From Macrotrachela quadricornifera (lineage: Eukaryota > Rotifera > Eurotatoria > Philodinida > Philodinidae), in NCBI GenBank assembly GCA_022393335.1, contig JAJEKB010001195.1:29785-93784 (forward strand): a stretch of 64,000 nucleotides of DNA, in the 5' to 3' direction. Positions 11,401 to 27,035 of this stretch are shown one piece after another. The position numbers and the translations under genes were made by a program. The notes under the pieces are model-generated. The model made no database searches and had not been told where the DNA came from. It saw only the letters and a list, made by a program, of their open reading frames with translations. Numbering within the stretch: position 1 is the stretch's first letter; each line of letters opens with the position of its first letter.

Positions 11401-13220
11401 TGTATTCTATCGTCAATTCTTGGTTTATACTTAGGTATGATATACATGTGTTGTCAATATGAGCTCTGATTACTAATGCATCTATCATCATAGAAGAAAA
11501 ACTAAGTGTATCGTCTATTTTGATTAGAAAAATACAAATATTTTGTCGTTTCATATGTTTATTAGCGATAAAAATATTTCTTATCAATATTCTGCTTATC
11601 GTTCCTCCATTTTTCAATCAGTATTCTATCAAATTTTAATAAGGTTTCACAAGAAAACTATCACAAAATTTCTAGTGATCATTAAAATCCGTAAATTTTT
11701 TATTGTTCATCGTTAAATGGTTTTAATCTTTCAAGTCATCAATTAGCTTGATGCACTTTAAGCGGAGCATGTATTCAACATGTCATACTTGCAAAATTAG
11801 AAATTAATTTTAGGAAACCTTAAAGTTGTATTATCTTTCAAAACAATTCTTATATTTCTCTTAAATAAGCATTAGTGCATCTTCATGCTTTATTTTTGAT
11901 GAAAATAAGGTACACAGCCAAAAATAACTTCTAATTTCCTATCCTTTTATCGTGTTCCGATAATCTGATCCCTTCGGTATGATCATATATCATCGATATA
12001 AGAGTATAAGAAAATAGTTGACATTTTTTTGCTATTATTTCTTCTCGTATGAAACTAATGAATTGATCAGCTAGAATTTCTCAATTAAACGAATGAAATT
12101 TAAATAAATGTGAATCAGTAAAGCTAATTGATCATATACCTAGATAATCAATAATATCATATGAAAAATTCTGAGTAATACAGTGCACATTAGTTTAGAA
12201 ATTAATCATGCATCACATATTTATCCAATTAATTCAAATATTAACTTTTTAACAAATTTCACGTCAAACAACTTCATTAAATTAATTATTATTTTTACAT
12301 GAGTAAACAAATACAATTATTATGCCATAATTAATATCAGATAGTATGTCGACGTTTATATTTGAGATTTTATTCCGTGATAGAAAAATAGGATTGGCGT
12401 ATATAAATAAACCAGTTTTATTTTATTCTGATGGAATAGGCACTCATCATTGTATACTTAAGAGTTTGCAAATAGAAAAATCATTGTATGTCTTTTTCTT
12501 TTATATTTGTATGCGTGTGTGCATCTTCTTAAAAAGAAAAGTTCTTTATTTTAGTTAAGCACAACACTAATCCATGTTTGTAACTTGTAGATGCAATTCA
12601 TATTAGTATGGTAGTATAGGCAAATACAAAATAGAATTGACGAATAAAAAAGGCGCATGATACTCTTCTACAGACTTATCTGTCTAATTGCAAAGAAAAG
12701 AGTCAACGATAAGGAAGACAAGATTCGCAGTTTAAATTACAGATGAATGTGGAATAGAGAAGGGTATAAAGAAAAGGCCTTGCTTATTTTGATATGCCTA
12801 GGAATAAAATAATTGAAGACAAAAAAAAAGAGAGGAGCGATAAGAAGAAAAAACACTTCTACTGACCAAACTCAAATATATTTTGTTGATGTTTTCATTC
12901 TATTTATTGGTAAAGAGAGAAAAGAGAAACAACGCAAAAAAAAAGCCTGGATCAATATAATTTGCGTACAAATCATCGTAAAATACGTCTAACCGATTGA
13001 AGTCGATTTGTGAGTATAAAAGACAGAAGAGGATATAAGCAAAAAAAACTACGATTCTTACGGCTGTTTCATATCAAACATAACGATCAATATGTTGGTG
13101 TGACAGCTGTTAGATAGATTGCTGTACTATTTTCACACTTGTCATATGCACTTGGAAAGATTAATAAGAAATAAAATATTTGTTTCGTTACTAATTTAGA
13201 TTTAGTTATTAAATAAAGCA
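8445..13220. other. gene-poor region; upstream flank of the SLC6 gene
   Basis: About 4.8 kb with no ORF I would defend. Open frames at 11205-11617, 12346-12558 and 13087-13278 are low-complexity Ile/Phe/Lys/Tyr translations of AT-rich DNA. Purine-rich tracts occur at about 12640-12960. An upstream non-coding or short 5' coding exon of the transporter could lie in the last few hundred bases, because the transporter N-terminus is short as annotated. No RNA gene or mobile-element protein recognised. Confidence 0.4.
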
Positions 13221-15611
13221 ATGGTTGATTTAAAAGAAAGAGAAAAGTGGTCAGGTAATGCTGATTTTCTTTTTTCATGTATTGGTTATGCTATTGGTCT
13301 CGGCAATGTTTGGAGATTTCCTTATCTATGTTACGAACATGGTGGAGGTGAGTTTAATCTTGCTGTTAATTCTTTTTGATTTCTTATTAATGATCATTTC
13401 ATTTTGTTTTAGGAGCTTTTCTCATTCCATATTATGTAACATTGATTTGTGGTGGTATACCTTTATTTTTCCTTGAAGTTGCCCTCGGACAATATACAAG
13501 TATCGGTGGACTTGGTATATGGAAAATATGCCCCATTTTCAAAGGTGATTAATAATTATTTTATTTTAAAAGATAGAAATTTCATTCGATTTTTAATAAG
13601 GTGTTGGTTATGCTGCAGCAATAATAGCATTTTGGCTTAATTGCTATTATATTGTTGTACTTTCGTGGGGTTTATATTATGCTTATAATTCATTTACTAG
13701 GTCATCATTATTACCGTGGTCTACATGCAATAATTGGTGGAATTTAGAATCCTGTCGTACGTTAAAACAAATGCATAATTATTCAGAAATAGTATCAGCA
13801 ACATGTTCATCAACAAGTCAAGCATCAAACACATCGTTCAAGACATGTTTAGATGGTGCAATGGACGATCTTAAGCAATATACAAGTCCGGTAAAAGAAT
13901 TTTGGGAGTATGTGCTTAAAAAAAAGAAAAAAAAATATGTCATTTAATTTAAAATCATTTATATCTAGACGTAATGCACTTCAAATAACAAATGATATAA
14001 GTGAACCAGGATCATTACGTATACCATTAGTTATAACATTAGCTATTGCTTGGATAGCATGCTATTTTTGTATTTGGAAAGGTGTTAAATGGACAGGAAA
14101 AGTTGTATATTTTACATCAATGTTTCCTTATTTACTTTTATTTATATTACTTATTCGTGGCTTAACGTTAGATGGTGCCATGGATGGAATAAAATATTTA
14201 TTTATACCTGATTTAAAAAAATTAAAAACATCTGCAGTAAAATTATTTTGAATATAATAAAAAAATTTTCATATTTATTTTTATTTTTAAGCTTTGGATT
14301 GAAGCAGCGACACAAATATTTTTTAGTTATGGTCTTGGTTTAGGTGCACTAGTTGCATTAGGAAGTTATAATAAATATAATAAAAATTGTTATAGGTAAA
14401 AATTGATTTTAATTAAAATAGAATTAAATAAAAATAATATATTTTGTAGAGATACACTTATTTTAGCTGCTTTTAATGAAGGAACTTGTTTAATAAGTGG
14501 TTTTGTCATTTTTTCTGTTATTGGATTTATGGCTAAGACTGAAAAAAAAGATATTAGTGCTGTAGCTGATTCTGGTAAATAGAATAAAATAAATTTATTT
14601 TATAAAAAGAAAAAAAAATTCTTATTCTAGGACCTGGTTTGGCATTTGTTGCTTATCCAGCTGCAGTTGCTCAATTACCATTTTCACCATTTTGGTCAGC
14701 ACTCTTTTTTATTATGCTGATATTTATTGGTCTTGATAGTCAGGTTTTATTTCTATTTAATAAACGTGATTTTTTTATGTTTAAAAAAAACGAATTTTTT
14801 AGTTTGTCACACTTGAAGGTTTTATAACAGCATGCGTTGATGAATGGCCAATTTTTCGTCGTCGAAAAGAATTATTCATTGCTGTTGTTTGTTTTATATC
14901 ATTTTTAATCGGTTTACCAACAGTTACTCAGGTAATTTTTATTTATATTAAAAAAAGAAAATTTTATGAATTTATGTTTGTATCTTTTTAAAGGGTGGAA
15001 TGTATGTATTTAAAATTCTGGATTATTATTCAGCTAGTGGTTGGTGTTTACTTGTATTACTTTTCTTTGAATGTATTAGTGTATCATGGTTTTATGGTGC
15101 CGATCGATTTTATGAAGATATTCACAGTATGATTGGTTATTATCCTGGAAGATTTTGGAAATGGTGTTGGATTGTATTTACTCCTCTTCTTTGTACTGTA
15201 AGGAAAATAAAAATAAAAATAAATATTTGTTTTTTTACTTAGTTTAAATTTTATTTTATTGTATTGTTTAGAGTATTGCAATATTTAGTCTTATAGAATA
15301 TGAACCAGTGAAATATAAAAATTATCAATATCCAAATTGGGCCGAATATATTGGTTGGTGTATTGCACTCTCATCAATTTTAGCTATACCAATTTATGCT
15401 ATTATATTATTTGCAAAACAAACTGGTTCAGTTAGAGAAGTAGGAAAAATTGATAGTTTTTAGTTTTTAAATTAGTTTATTTTTTTATTTTTAGCGATGG
15501 AAAAAAATCACAACATCAACAATTAATCGAAGTTCATCGGCAGATGATGATGACAATGAAACAAAACAACGTATGCTTGTTGAACGTACAACAGCTATGA
15601 CAAATCTTTAA
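13221..15611 (+). CDS. sodium/chloride-dependent GABA transporter-like protein (SLC6 family, GAT-1-like)
   Basis: Twelve-TM neurotransmitter:sodium symporter. Exons: 13221-13347, 13413-13544, 13601-13907, 13969-14236, 14292-14395, 14450-14574, 14631-14743, 14803-14931, 14994-15197, 15272-15439, 15495-15611. TM1 has [17 protein letters not shown], the unwound Na+/substrate segment. [13 protein letters not shown] follows TM2. The extracellular loop 2 Cys pair is [10 protein letters not shown], with NYS and NTS glycosylation sites. TM6 is [20 protein letters not shown], with the Gln and Ser of the Cl- site; TM8 has [14 protein letters not shown], with Asp-Ser of the second Na+ site. [17 protein letters not shown] and [16 protein letters not shown] are closest, from memory, to vertebrate GAT-1 (SLC6A1). 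Expected role is GABA reuptake at the plasma membrane; substrate is inferred. The visible N-terminus before TM1 is only about 12 residues against roughly 50 in GAT-1, so a 5' exon may be missing. Confidence 0.9.
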
Positions 15612-16734
15612 TTAAACTCTCTGTCGTTCGTTTGTTCGTTCTCTTTTTCTTTATTGTTCTTCATGCAATAATCTAGTCATTATTATCATTCATAGATTGT
15701 AGATGTTATTTGGGATACATACATACATACATATATATATATCTAGATATAAATAAACTATCAACAGGCACGCTTTGCTTCTATCAACAAACTCGTTAAA
15801 AGTCGATGATTAAACCTTAAATAAAAGAAAAGAAAAAAGAAAACGACATATAGATTAGTGATGACCTTGGTCTCAATCATCTTTCCTTTTCTATATGTTC
15901 GGAACGATCAACGGAAGAAGAAAAAATGAAGAGAACAGTTGATGATGGCCAGTGCTATGTACTGTTCAATGTTGACTTATGGCTCTGTGACCTCGTGCCG
16001 ATGTTGAACATCGACGAGACGAATATAAGCACAGAGAGAGTGTGTATGTGTGAGAGAAAAATACGCACCTTTCTTTCTCTATTTTTTTCTTTTCTTAATA
16101 TGTCGTCAAGCTATTCACATTTACTATTCTTACTACAACTAAAATGTTTTTCATTCTGTCTTTTCTTCATATTCAAATAGTTTTAAAATAAACTAGTGAG
16201 TAATATAAACAAGTAATAGACAAAAACATCTATATATAAAAGTTATCGTTCTTGATTTTCATCTTTTTCTTCTTTCTATTCATTTGAGATTAAACATTAT
16301 CGTTTTTTTTTCTGTAACCGCTGATACATATATGCCATTCGATTTCTGATAAAAATAATGATAGTAGAAAGAAAATAAATATTGGAATATATATATATGT
16401 TTAGTGGCATCCAAACAATAAATAATATAACGTTTTTACTTGAATAGTTTAAAAGGATAAGGTAAGTGAATTTGAATTGAATGGTGACGTCAAATCTTAC
16501 ATTTATTCAATTATAATAAAACAATATCGAAAAAATATATATAACATGTGAAAGTAAGCTTCATCAGCATTTTTAACCTTTCCTTCGATTTTCTTTCTCT
16601 CTCTCTCTTCTCTACACTCGATAGTAGATGACGAAACATACTATACGATTGTATGACATATGTACATTTAGTTATATGGCTCAATCTAACTTAAGAAAAC
16701 ATATTTAACCTTGATCTGTCATTGGAAATTTTAG
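15612..16734. other. intergenic: SLC6 3' flank and kinesin light chain upstream region
   Basis: About 1.1 kb. It contains a short (CATA)n/(TA)n run near 15718-15741, AATAAA motifs (15749-15756 region) that could end the transporter mRNA, and a CRE-like palindrome at 16485-16492. The ORF at 15926-16180 has no recognisable domain and is not called. Confidence 0.45.
16485..16492. promoter_or_regulatory. CRE-like palindrome TGACGTCA
   Basis: A perfect eight-base cAMP-response-element palindrome, 243 bp upstream of the kinesin light chain ATG. CREB/ATF-type bZIP factors bind this sequence in animals. A single short match in an AT-rich region can be chance. Confidence 0.25.
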
Positions 16735-18579
16735 ATGAGTACAACATATCTAACTCCTGATTTAACACATTCAACTCGATTAATTCTATCTAATCTTGAA
16801 TCATTACGACATGAACATAATTTATTATTTTCATCAACAATTGATAAAGATAAATGTAAACATCTTCAACAATCTCTTGAATCTATTGATTTAGGTATTG
16901 ATGAAGCATTTGTTATGTTACAACTTGATAATCATTTAGAAGATCTTGATAATGAAACATATAGATTAATGTTACAAGTTCAAAGATTAACACAAGAAAA
17001 TAATTGGTTACGTGATGAACTTTCATTAACAGAAAAACATTTAAAAACAAGTACACAAATTCAACAAGATTATGAACATGACATTCATTTATTAAATGAA
17101 TTATTAGCATCATCACAAACAACTTCAAATAATCTTAATTTAACAAATTTAATCGATATTGATAAAGATATATCAAATGAAACAACAGAACAAATACAAA
17201 ATAATTCAAATATAAATTTTCAATCAAAAAATCATTCTGAAATTCCACCACGTTTTCGTACACTACATAATCTTGTTATACAATATGCTCAAGCTGGTCG
17301 ATATGAAGTTGCTGTACCATTATGTCGACAAGCACTTGAAGATCTTGAAAAAACTCATGGTCATATACATCCAGATGTAGCAACAATGCTTAATATACTT
17401 GCATTAGTTTATCGTGATCAAAATAAATTTAAAGAAGCATTACAATTATTAACTGAAGCATTAACAATACGAGAAAAAACCCTTGGACATGAACATCCAG
17501 CTGTTGCTGCAACATTAAATAATTTAGCTGTACTTTATGGAAAAAAGAATAAATATAAGGAAGCAGGTAATGTTTATTTATTTATTTATTTATTTATGTA
17601 ATTTATTATTAATAATCTAAATATTTTATTTCTAATAGAACCATTATGTAAACGTGCATTAGAAATTCGAGAAAAATTTTTTGGTATTGATCATCCAGAT
17701 GTTGGAAAACAATTAAATAATTTAGCATTATTATGTCTTAATCAAGGTAAATATGATAAAGTTGAAGAATATTATAAACGTTCAATTGATATATATACAA
17801 AACATTATGGTAAAAATGATTCAAATGTATTTAAAACAAAAAATAATCTTGCATCAGCATATTTACGTGAAGGAAAATATAAATTAGCTGTTCAATTATA
17901 TGAAGAAGTTTTATTAGAATCTCAATTAATATCAAATGAACAGTCTCAAATATTAAATTCTAATCGAGATAATACAATAATTATGACAACATTAAAAAAT
18001 CTTGGTATGATTATGATTTCTTTTTTTTTCTTAAATTTCTTTTTTATTTTAGGAGCACTTTGTCGTCGACAAAGTCTTTATGAACAAGCTGATTTATTTG
18101 AATTATATGCAACAAAATCTTCACAAAATCAATTTGAAACTATTAAACAAGCATTAAATATATTAAAAAAACTTCGATTTAATGATGATATTAATCATGA
18201 AATAATGCGACGTTCTCAAATATCTAATACACAAGAATATGGAAAATTACGTCGTAGTGGTTCATTTCAAAAATTACGTCAAAGTATACGACGTGGTTCA
18301 GAAAAACTTGTACAAAAACTTCGTGGTACACCAACTAATTTATCATCATGTAATTCAATGCAATTTCAACAACAACAAGAAGATGGATTTATAAAACGTG
18401 CATCATCAATGTCTGTTTTAAATAATGGTTCACCATCTTATCCATTACAACAACAACAAACAAATCGTACATTAATAAATATATATTCTAGTGATCAACA
18501 ACAACAACAACAACAAAATAAACAACAAATTAATTCTTCACCTCGTAGTCGATTGGCCAGTGCAGAAAATATTCATTAA
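16735..18579 (+). CDS. KLC: kinesin light chain
   Basis: Exons 16735-17566, 17639-18004, 18053-18579; about 575 aa, stop TAA. It is the cargo-binding subunit of kinesin-1. Residues about 55-125 form the heptad-repeat helix that binds kinesin heavy chain (EDLDNETYRLMLQVQRLTQE is the conserved core). A linker (to about 165) leads to PPRFRTLHNLVIQYAQAGRY, the invariant start of the TPR domain, then about six 42-residue TPRs (AVPLCRQALEDLEKTHGH; EALQLLTEALTIREKTLG; EPLCKRALEIREKFFG; KVEEYYKRSIDIYTKHYG; AVQLYEEVLLESQ; LKNLGALCRRQSLYEQA). The C-terminal tail is basic and Ser-rich (RRSGSFQKLRQSIRRGSEKL) with Gln runs. Both introns interrupt TPRs in phase 1. It is intact and a true KLC, unlike the KLC-like TPRs of the pseudogene at 7.2-8.4 kb. 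Confidence 0.95.
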
Positions 18580-18836
18580 TGATTTATTTAAATTAAACTT
18601 TACACTAGTCATTATTTACGAATGTATCTGTTTTTTTCTACATTCCATATACATTGTGTAATTAAACATGATGTTAACAAGTTTTTTTTTTCATCTGGGT
18701 GCTTTAATTGAAATGCTAAAAAAAATAAAGAATCAAATTATTATATAGTGTATATCTTTTTTTGTCGAAATAAAAAAAAATTCTTAAGCGCGTATTTATA
18801 TTTTATTATTATTATTATTTTTTTTTTATTTATTTA

Positions 18837-20558
18837 ATGGCGTATTTAAAACGATATAGTCATACGAATCCTCGTTGTACAACATTATTTCTTGAAAAAT
18901 TTGGATTTCGAGATCAAGTATATAATAATTTAAAATATTTCAGTAATGATTACTTTTTCTTTTTTGATAGTATGGTTTTATAAAAGATCCACGACAAGAA
19001 AAAATTCAAGATTTTACATCTATTAATACAGTTTCATCATCCGATAATGAAGCATGTAAAATCATATGAAATTAAATATTTAATATATAATGAATACCGT
19101 TGGGTTTTTCTTTTAGCGGATATTGAATTAGATAAAATTAATACACAATTAGCAGAAATGTTACGTGGTCTTGAATTGAGAAAACGTGCATATTATGTTA
19201 ATATGCCTAATATTGTGTATGTTATTGGTACGATGAAATTTAATAGAATGTCTTGAAAATTGATATGAAAATATGATTTGATAGGAGGTTATCTATTTGA
19301 TCCAATTCGAAGAGAACGTCGAGCACCATCAAATGATTGGAAATGGGATATTAATGAAAAGAAATTAGAAAAAATTCCTCCAATACCAGGTCATGGAAGA
19401 ATTAATTTTGGTATTGCAGCTAATAATGGTGGATAAATATATATTAAGTTTTTATTCTATAGATTTGATAAAATGATGATTTTTTTTTTAAATATATAAA
19501 TAGACAAAATGGTTGTTATTGGAGGAAATACAATATTAAATAAGTAAGAAATTTTGCGTAAATAATTATTTGACAATATATATCATTTATAGACCGACAG
19601 ATACTTGTTATGTTTATGGGCAGAATGATGATCAATGGGAAATATTACCATCTTTACCAAATCCATTATGTGGTGAGAATAGAAATTGTATATCTACCTC
19701 AATAATGTTGAATATTAGACATTCTTTTAAATGCAATTCCTTAGTTTCTAGAGAGATTATTTTACAATAGCAAAATATATATAGAATATTAATATATACC
19801 ATTGTTCCTAGAAAAAGTTTAATAAAATGAATCAATAAATTGATTATGTGATTGAGGTTGTTTCATCAGTTCCAAATCATTTATTCTTTTCTTTATGATT
19901 ACTCACGTCTACTAAAGATTGTTATATTTTATAGTATCTTTATTTTTCTTAGGTTCTGCTGTAACACTTGATGATAAAGATGCGTTATATGTTTTTGGTG
20001 GATATGATTTAGTTTCTGGTAATGTTTTATTTCGTAATGATTTCTTAGTACTTGAAGATTTAACATCAAAAAAGTATAAAAATAATAATTATTCTTTTTA
20101 TTTTAAAGAAAAAAAAAACAAATATTTTTAGATGGACAAAATTAAAAAATACATTTAATATAGAAAATAAATCTGAAACAGTTTTACCACGAGCACGTGC
20201 ATTACTTGTTGTATGTGGTGATGATATTATAGTACCTAATGGTGGTCTTTTTGCATGTGGTGGTTATCATAAATCATTATCAGGTGAATTGATACCTGTA
20301 CCAGAAATCTTATGTTATGATAAATCAACAAAAAATTGGATTTTTTTATCTGATATACCTAATCTTAAAAAATTAAATATTTTTGCTATTAATAATAATA
20401 TATTAACAATATCAGATAAAATAAAATCAGATAATCCCGATGAAGAAGATGATTTTATTCCAATATCAAAATATGATTTAGTTAATAGAAAATGGTTAAT
20501 GATAGATCAAAAAGAAATTTCAAATATTCAAATTCAACAAACAGAAACAGATCAATGA
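18837..20558 (+). CDS. kelch-repeat protein
   Basis: Exons by frame: 18837-18917, 18971-19055, 19117-19227, 19285-19428, 19504-19543, 19593-19672, 19953-20073, 20132-20558, stop TGA. The protein is about 360 aa. Beta-propeller blades are seen as MPNIVYVIGGYLFDP, NDKMVVIGGNTIL followed by CYVYGQNDDQWEILPSLP, DDKDALYVFGGYDLVSG, and GGLFACGGYHKS followed by LCYDKSTKNWIFLSDIP. These are the double-Gly then Tyr/Trp spacing of kelch motifs. No BTB or F-box is visible at the N-terminus (MAYLKRYSHTNPRCTT), so this is a stand-alone kelch protein of unknown partner. The 280-bp intron 19673-19952 is longer than its neighbours; another small exon inside it cannot be excluded. Same strand as kinesin light chain, 257 bp downstream. 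Confidence 0.75.
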
Positions 20559-20697
20559 CATTTTATTTCATATATACTTTTTTAAGAACAAACAAACAAA
20601 CATGGAAATATACAATGTAAATCACTCTTAATCATATATATAAGAAAAGAAAATATGGCAAATATAGATACTAAGAGAAAAAAAGAGAAACTAAATT

Positions 20698-23548
<2,851 letters not shown>

Positions 23549-24033
23549 TTTTTGATATTTTATTTATTTAAACAATGTCTTAAAACATTTGAATTTTTCA
23601 CTAATATTAATACCAAAACAAATTAGTTTATTTTTGAAACTGTAATATTCATAAGTTCCATCTAATGATAAATTACATGACAACAACCTCAAGATTGTAG
23701 TTATAAGAAATTAGTTTACAAACAGAGGTCACTCATTGACGAATATAAAATATATATTTATATATATTATTGAAAATATTAAATAATCATTTTTATAATT
23801 CAAATTCGAATAATTTCTATTTAAATAAATTAACTGATAATAAAAATATAGAAAGCATTAAAAAAATTTAAATATATTTTTCTTTCATCTCACGTACTAG
23901 CAATCTTTTTCGCTGTTTCTTTCTTTTTTTCTTATATAAAGAGTAAGAGAAAAAGAAAATATCTACGAATCGATGAAGTCCTGAATAAAGGTTAAAAAAC
24001 AATCACATATATTAAAATATCTAGTATTTCGAT
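23549..24033. promoter_or_regulatory. shared divergent promoter region, MAPK15 (-) / KCNQ (+)
   Basis: A 485-bp spacer between two head-to-head start codons, so both promoters or 5' UTRs must lie here or in unseen upstream exons. The sequence is very AT-rich with a pyrimidine-rich stretch at about 23879-23936. No specific factor site is convincing. Confidence 0.45.
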
Positions 24034-26410
24034 ATGAGTATTCGACGTAAAAATACTATTCCATGTGGCTCAAATCTATCTCATTCTCGTGCATCAGTAG
24101 TATCACTTTATTCAGCAACACTTGATCCACATGATGAAGATGATCGATATAAATTTTCTCGATGGTTTCCAAGAAAATTTATTCATAAAAATGTAATATA
24201 TCATATTCTTGAACGACAAGAAGGTCGAGATACACTTGTTTATCATTTATTTGTATTTGCTTTAACTCTTATATCTCTTGTATTTGGTTCAATATCTACT
24301 ATTGATGAATGGCGACCAGTATTAGATAGACCATTATATTATGGTGAATTAACTTTAGGTATATTTTTTGCTTGTGAATTATTATTACGTATATGGTCGG
24401 CTGGTTGTCTTTCACAATATCGAACATGGATTGGTCGTTTAATGTTTATAACACGACCAGTTATTCTACTTGATATATTAACTTTATTAGGATTTACATT
24501 ATCATTAGCTACAGGTATAGAAACAAAAGAATTTCCATCATTAACATTAAAATTTTTACCACCTTTACAAATGATTCGATTTTTACGTGTTGATAGACAA
24601 TTATCATCATGGAGAATTTTAAAAGGTATTATTATAACACATCGACAAGAGCTTACTGTTACATTAGTTATTGCATTCATGTTTCTTATTACTGGTTCTT
24701 ATCTTGTTTATATTGCTGAAACACCTATTAATCCTAATTTAAATACAGGACCATTTCGATCAGTAGCTGATACTATGTGGTTTTCAATTATCACGGTAAT
24801 ATTTATTCGAAAGATAGAAAATAAATTTTTCCTACATACTTCATTAGTTACTTGTTTTTTTCTTTAATTCAATTTTTCAGACATGTATGTTAAATATATG
24901 AAGATAGTTTTTCTTTATTTTATATAGTCTATTTATACAGGTATTTTGTAAAATTATATCTCGTCTTTTGATAATATTCAAATATAATCTGTTGTAAAAC
25001 ATTTTTATGATTTGAATATTTGAAAAGAAAAGTATTTACATAGTATTTTGTAGACATGATTTATAGGCATTCGAATCAATCTATTCGATATGTCAAATAG
25101 TAGTAAGAAAGAAGAAATAAAAATGTTTTTGTTGTCTATCTAAGTGAGAATATATTAAATTTTGTAAAACAAAAAGAAAGCAAACAAATACTAAAGACAT
25201 ATAAAACATAATAAAAAAAAAAGAATTAATTCTGTTATTTGGTTTTTATTTAAAATGTTATATTAGATAAATAATAAATAATTTAATTGTAATAAAATCA
25301 ATACTGATATGATAATATCTTTTTTTAAAACTATTTTCTATTTAAAAATTAGAGTTTTCACAATTTCTATAATCATTTTAAAAAGAAATAAACTAGAAAA
25401 TTTCAGATTTTAATTTAAAAAAACAACAACAAATAATAGCTTATTTGAAACTAAAGTACTAAACTACGAAATTGCAATGTATTGAATAGATCTAAACATA
25501 TGTTAATCTTCACACTAAAATAAAATCTAATCAAATTTAATTTCTTTTCTAAAAAATTCATATAGATGACAACAATTGGTTTTGGTGATCTTTATCCAAC
25601 AACATATATTGCTAAAATGATAACATCAACAATTTGTTTTCTTGGTGTTGCATTTTGGTGTTTACCAACCGGTATTATCGGAAGTGTATGTAAAACTTAA
25701 GCATTTTCTTTTTTCTTCATATACTTTTTTTTAATTTTAAGGGTCTTGCTATAAAAGTTCAAGAACAAAAACGTGATGAAGCATTAAGTCGTTTAGTACC
25801 TGCTGCTGCAAGTGTTATACGTAATTGGTGGCGTCTTCGATGTACTTATTATGGTGATCGTTTTATATCAACATGGAGAATTTATAAATTAAGTCAACGT
25901 CGTATTCATCTTTTTTCATCAACAAAATATGATTCTAATCCAGTATCACCTATAAATTTATTTACAACAGATAATATACGTTCAGAAACAGATTCATTTC
26001 GATATAATACAACATCACATAGAAAATCAAATCATATACGACGAAAATCCATAACAAGTATTGAAGATTTACCAAGACGATATTTAATAGCAATAAAAAT
26101 AATTCGTATATTAAAATATTCTGTTGCTTGTAAAAAATTTCAAGAAGCAAAACGACCAATTGATATAAAAGATGTTGTTAAAGAAAATACTCAAATGAAT
26201 AATCGTTTATCAAGTATGTTAAATGATGTTCAACGTCGTTTAGATTTAGCATTAGGTACAACAAAATCAGCATCATATCTATCTGATGAACAAAAACGAC
26301 AATTAAGTTTAAGTGCTCGTATTGAAAAAATTGAAGAACTAACAAATCAATTTGAAACAAAATTAACATATTTAGAACAATTAGCATTAGGATTAGTTGA
26401 AAATACATAA
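24034..26410 (+). CDS. KCNQ/Kv7-like voltage-gated potassium channel
   Basis: Exons 24034-24795, 25566-25685, 25742-26410; about 516 aa, stop TAA. S1 is VYHLFVFALTLISLVFGSIS; S2 includes GELTLGIFFACELLLRIWSAG; S4 and the S4-S5 linker read MIRFLRVDRQ then WRILKGIIITHRQELTVTL, the KCNQ signature. The pore is ADTMWFSIIT, with filter TIGFGD. S6 is GVAFWCLPTGIIGSGLAIKVQEQKR, with the KCNQ-type gating region. Helix A is PAAASVIRNWWRL, the KCNQ calmodulin-binding start. The C-terminal helix (RIEKIEELTNQFETKLTYLE) is a heptad coiled coil like the KCNQ assembly domain. Two oddities: GFG instead of GYG in the filter, and loss of outer S4 arginines. The 770-bp intron falls exactly before the filter and is much longer than its neighbours. 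Expected at the plasma membrane as a tetramer; gating properties unknown. Confidence 0.88.
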
Positions 26411-26480
26411 GAAAAAAAGAAAAAGAAGAAAAAATTCTTTTTTTTTTTGTAAAAATTCTTTCTTAAAATAAATATTGTAT

Positions 26481-27035
26481 TTAACCCGCTGAATGAGGTC
26501 GTATAACATTAGTTGATGTAATTGATTTATTAATTGGAACTGATGGAATAAATTCCGATTTTTTTATATTTAAATTTAATTCCCAATTTGTATTATATAA
26601 ATCTGGTGTTGATAATTGTATAACTGAAGATTCTAATTTAGATTTTTTTGGAATATATGATGGTATAAATTGTTTTTGTCTGTCTTGGTGAATTTTATTT
26701 AATTGTTCAATAATTGAAGTACGTGTACATTCTAATTGATATTGTTCTTTACGTAAAATATTTAAACGAATATTTTTTTCACGTTCATAATATTTTAATC
26801 GAACATCAAGAAGACGATCTTCACGTTTATTTTTTGCACGAATTTCATCACTTAATTCACTATATCGTTGATGAAATAAATCACTGTTTAAATTCTATTT
26901 CAAGAAAGAAAGGAAAAAGAAATTATTATTTAAAATAAAGTCTAATCATCTTCTCTATGATAATAAATTCATTGATTGAAAAAACAAATATTAAAAATTA
27001 ATCAATATTACCGGTTTTGTTCGAGATAATGCCAT
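26481..27035 (-). CDS. small coiled-coil protein, function unknown
   Basis: Two exons: 27012-27035 (MALSRTKP) and 26481-26894; 145 aa, stop TAA. The first half is strongly charged and helical (YSELSDEIRAKNKREDRLL; VRLKYYEREKNIRLNILRKE), consistent with a single long coiled coil; the second half is Ser/Pro/Asn-rich and probably disordered (QFIPSYIPKKSKLESS; INKSITSTNVIRPHSAG). No signal peptide or membrane segment. Not recognised as a named family. The reading frame is clean across the intron and codon use resembles its neighbours, so I take it as a real gene. It converges with the KCNQ gene (70 bp between stops) and diverges from the centrin-like gene. Confidence 0.6.

Noticed and set aside
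24339..24680. Antisense ORF of 113 aa
   Set aside because: It is the complement of the conserved S2-S5 coding region of the KCNQ-like channel and has no family features.
26714..26938. Plus-strand ORF of 74 aa opposite the coiled-coil gene
   Set aside because: The minus frame gives a coherent two-exon charged coiled coil. The plus frame is its complement, rich in His/Ile/Leu/Tyr with no features.
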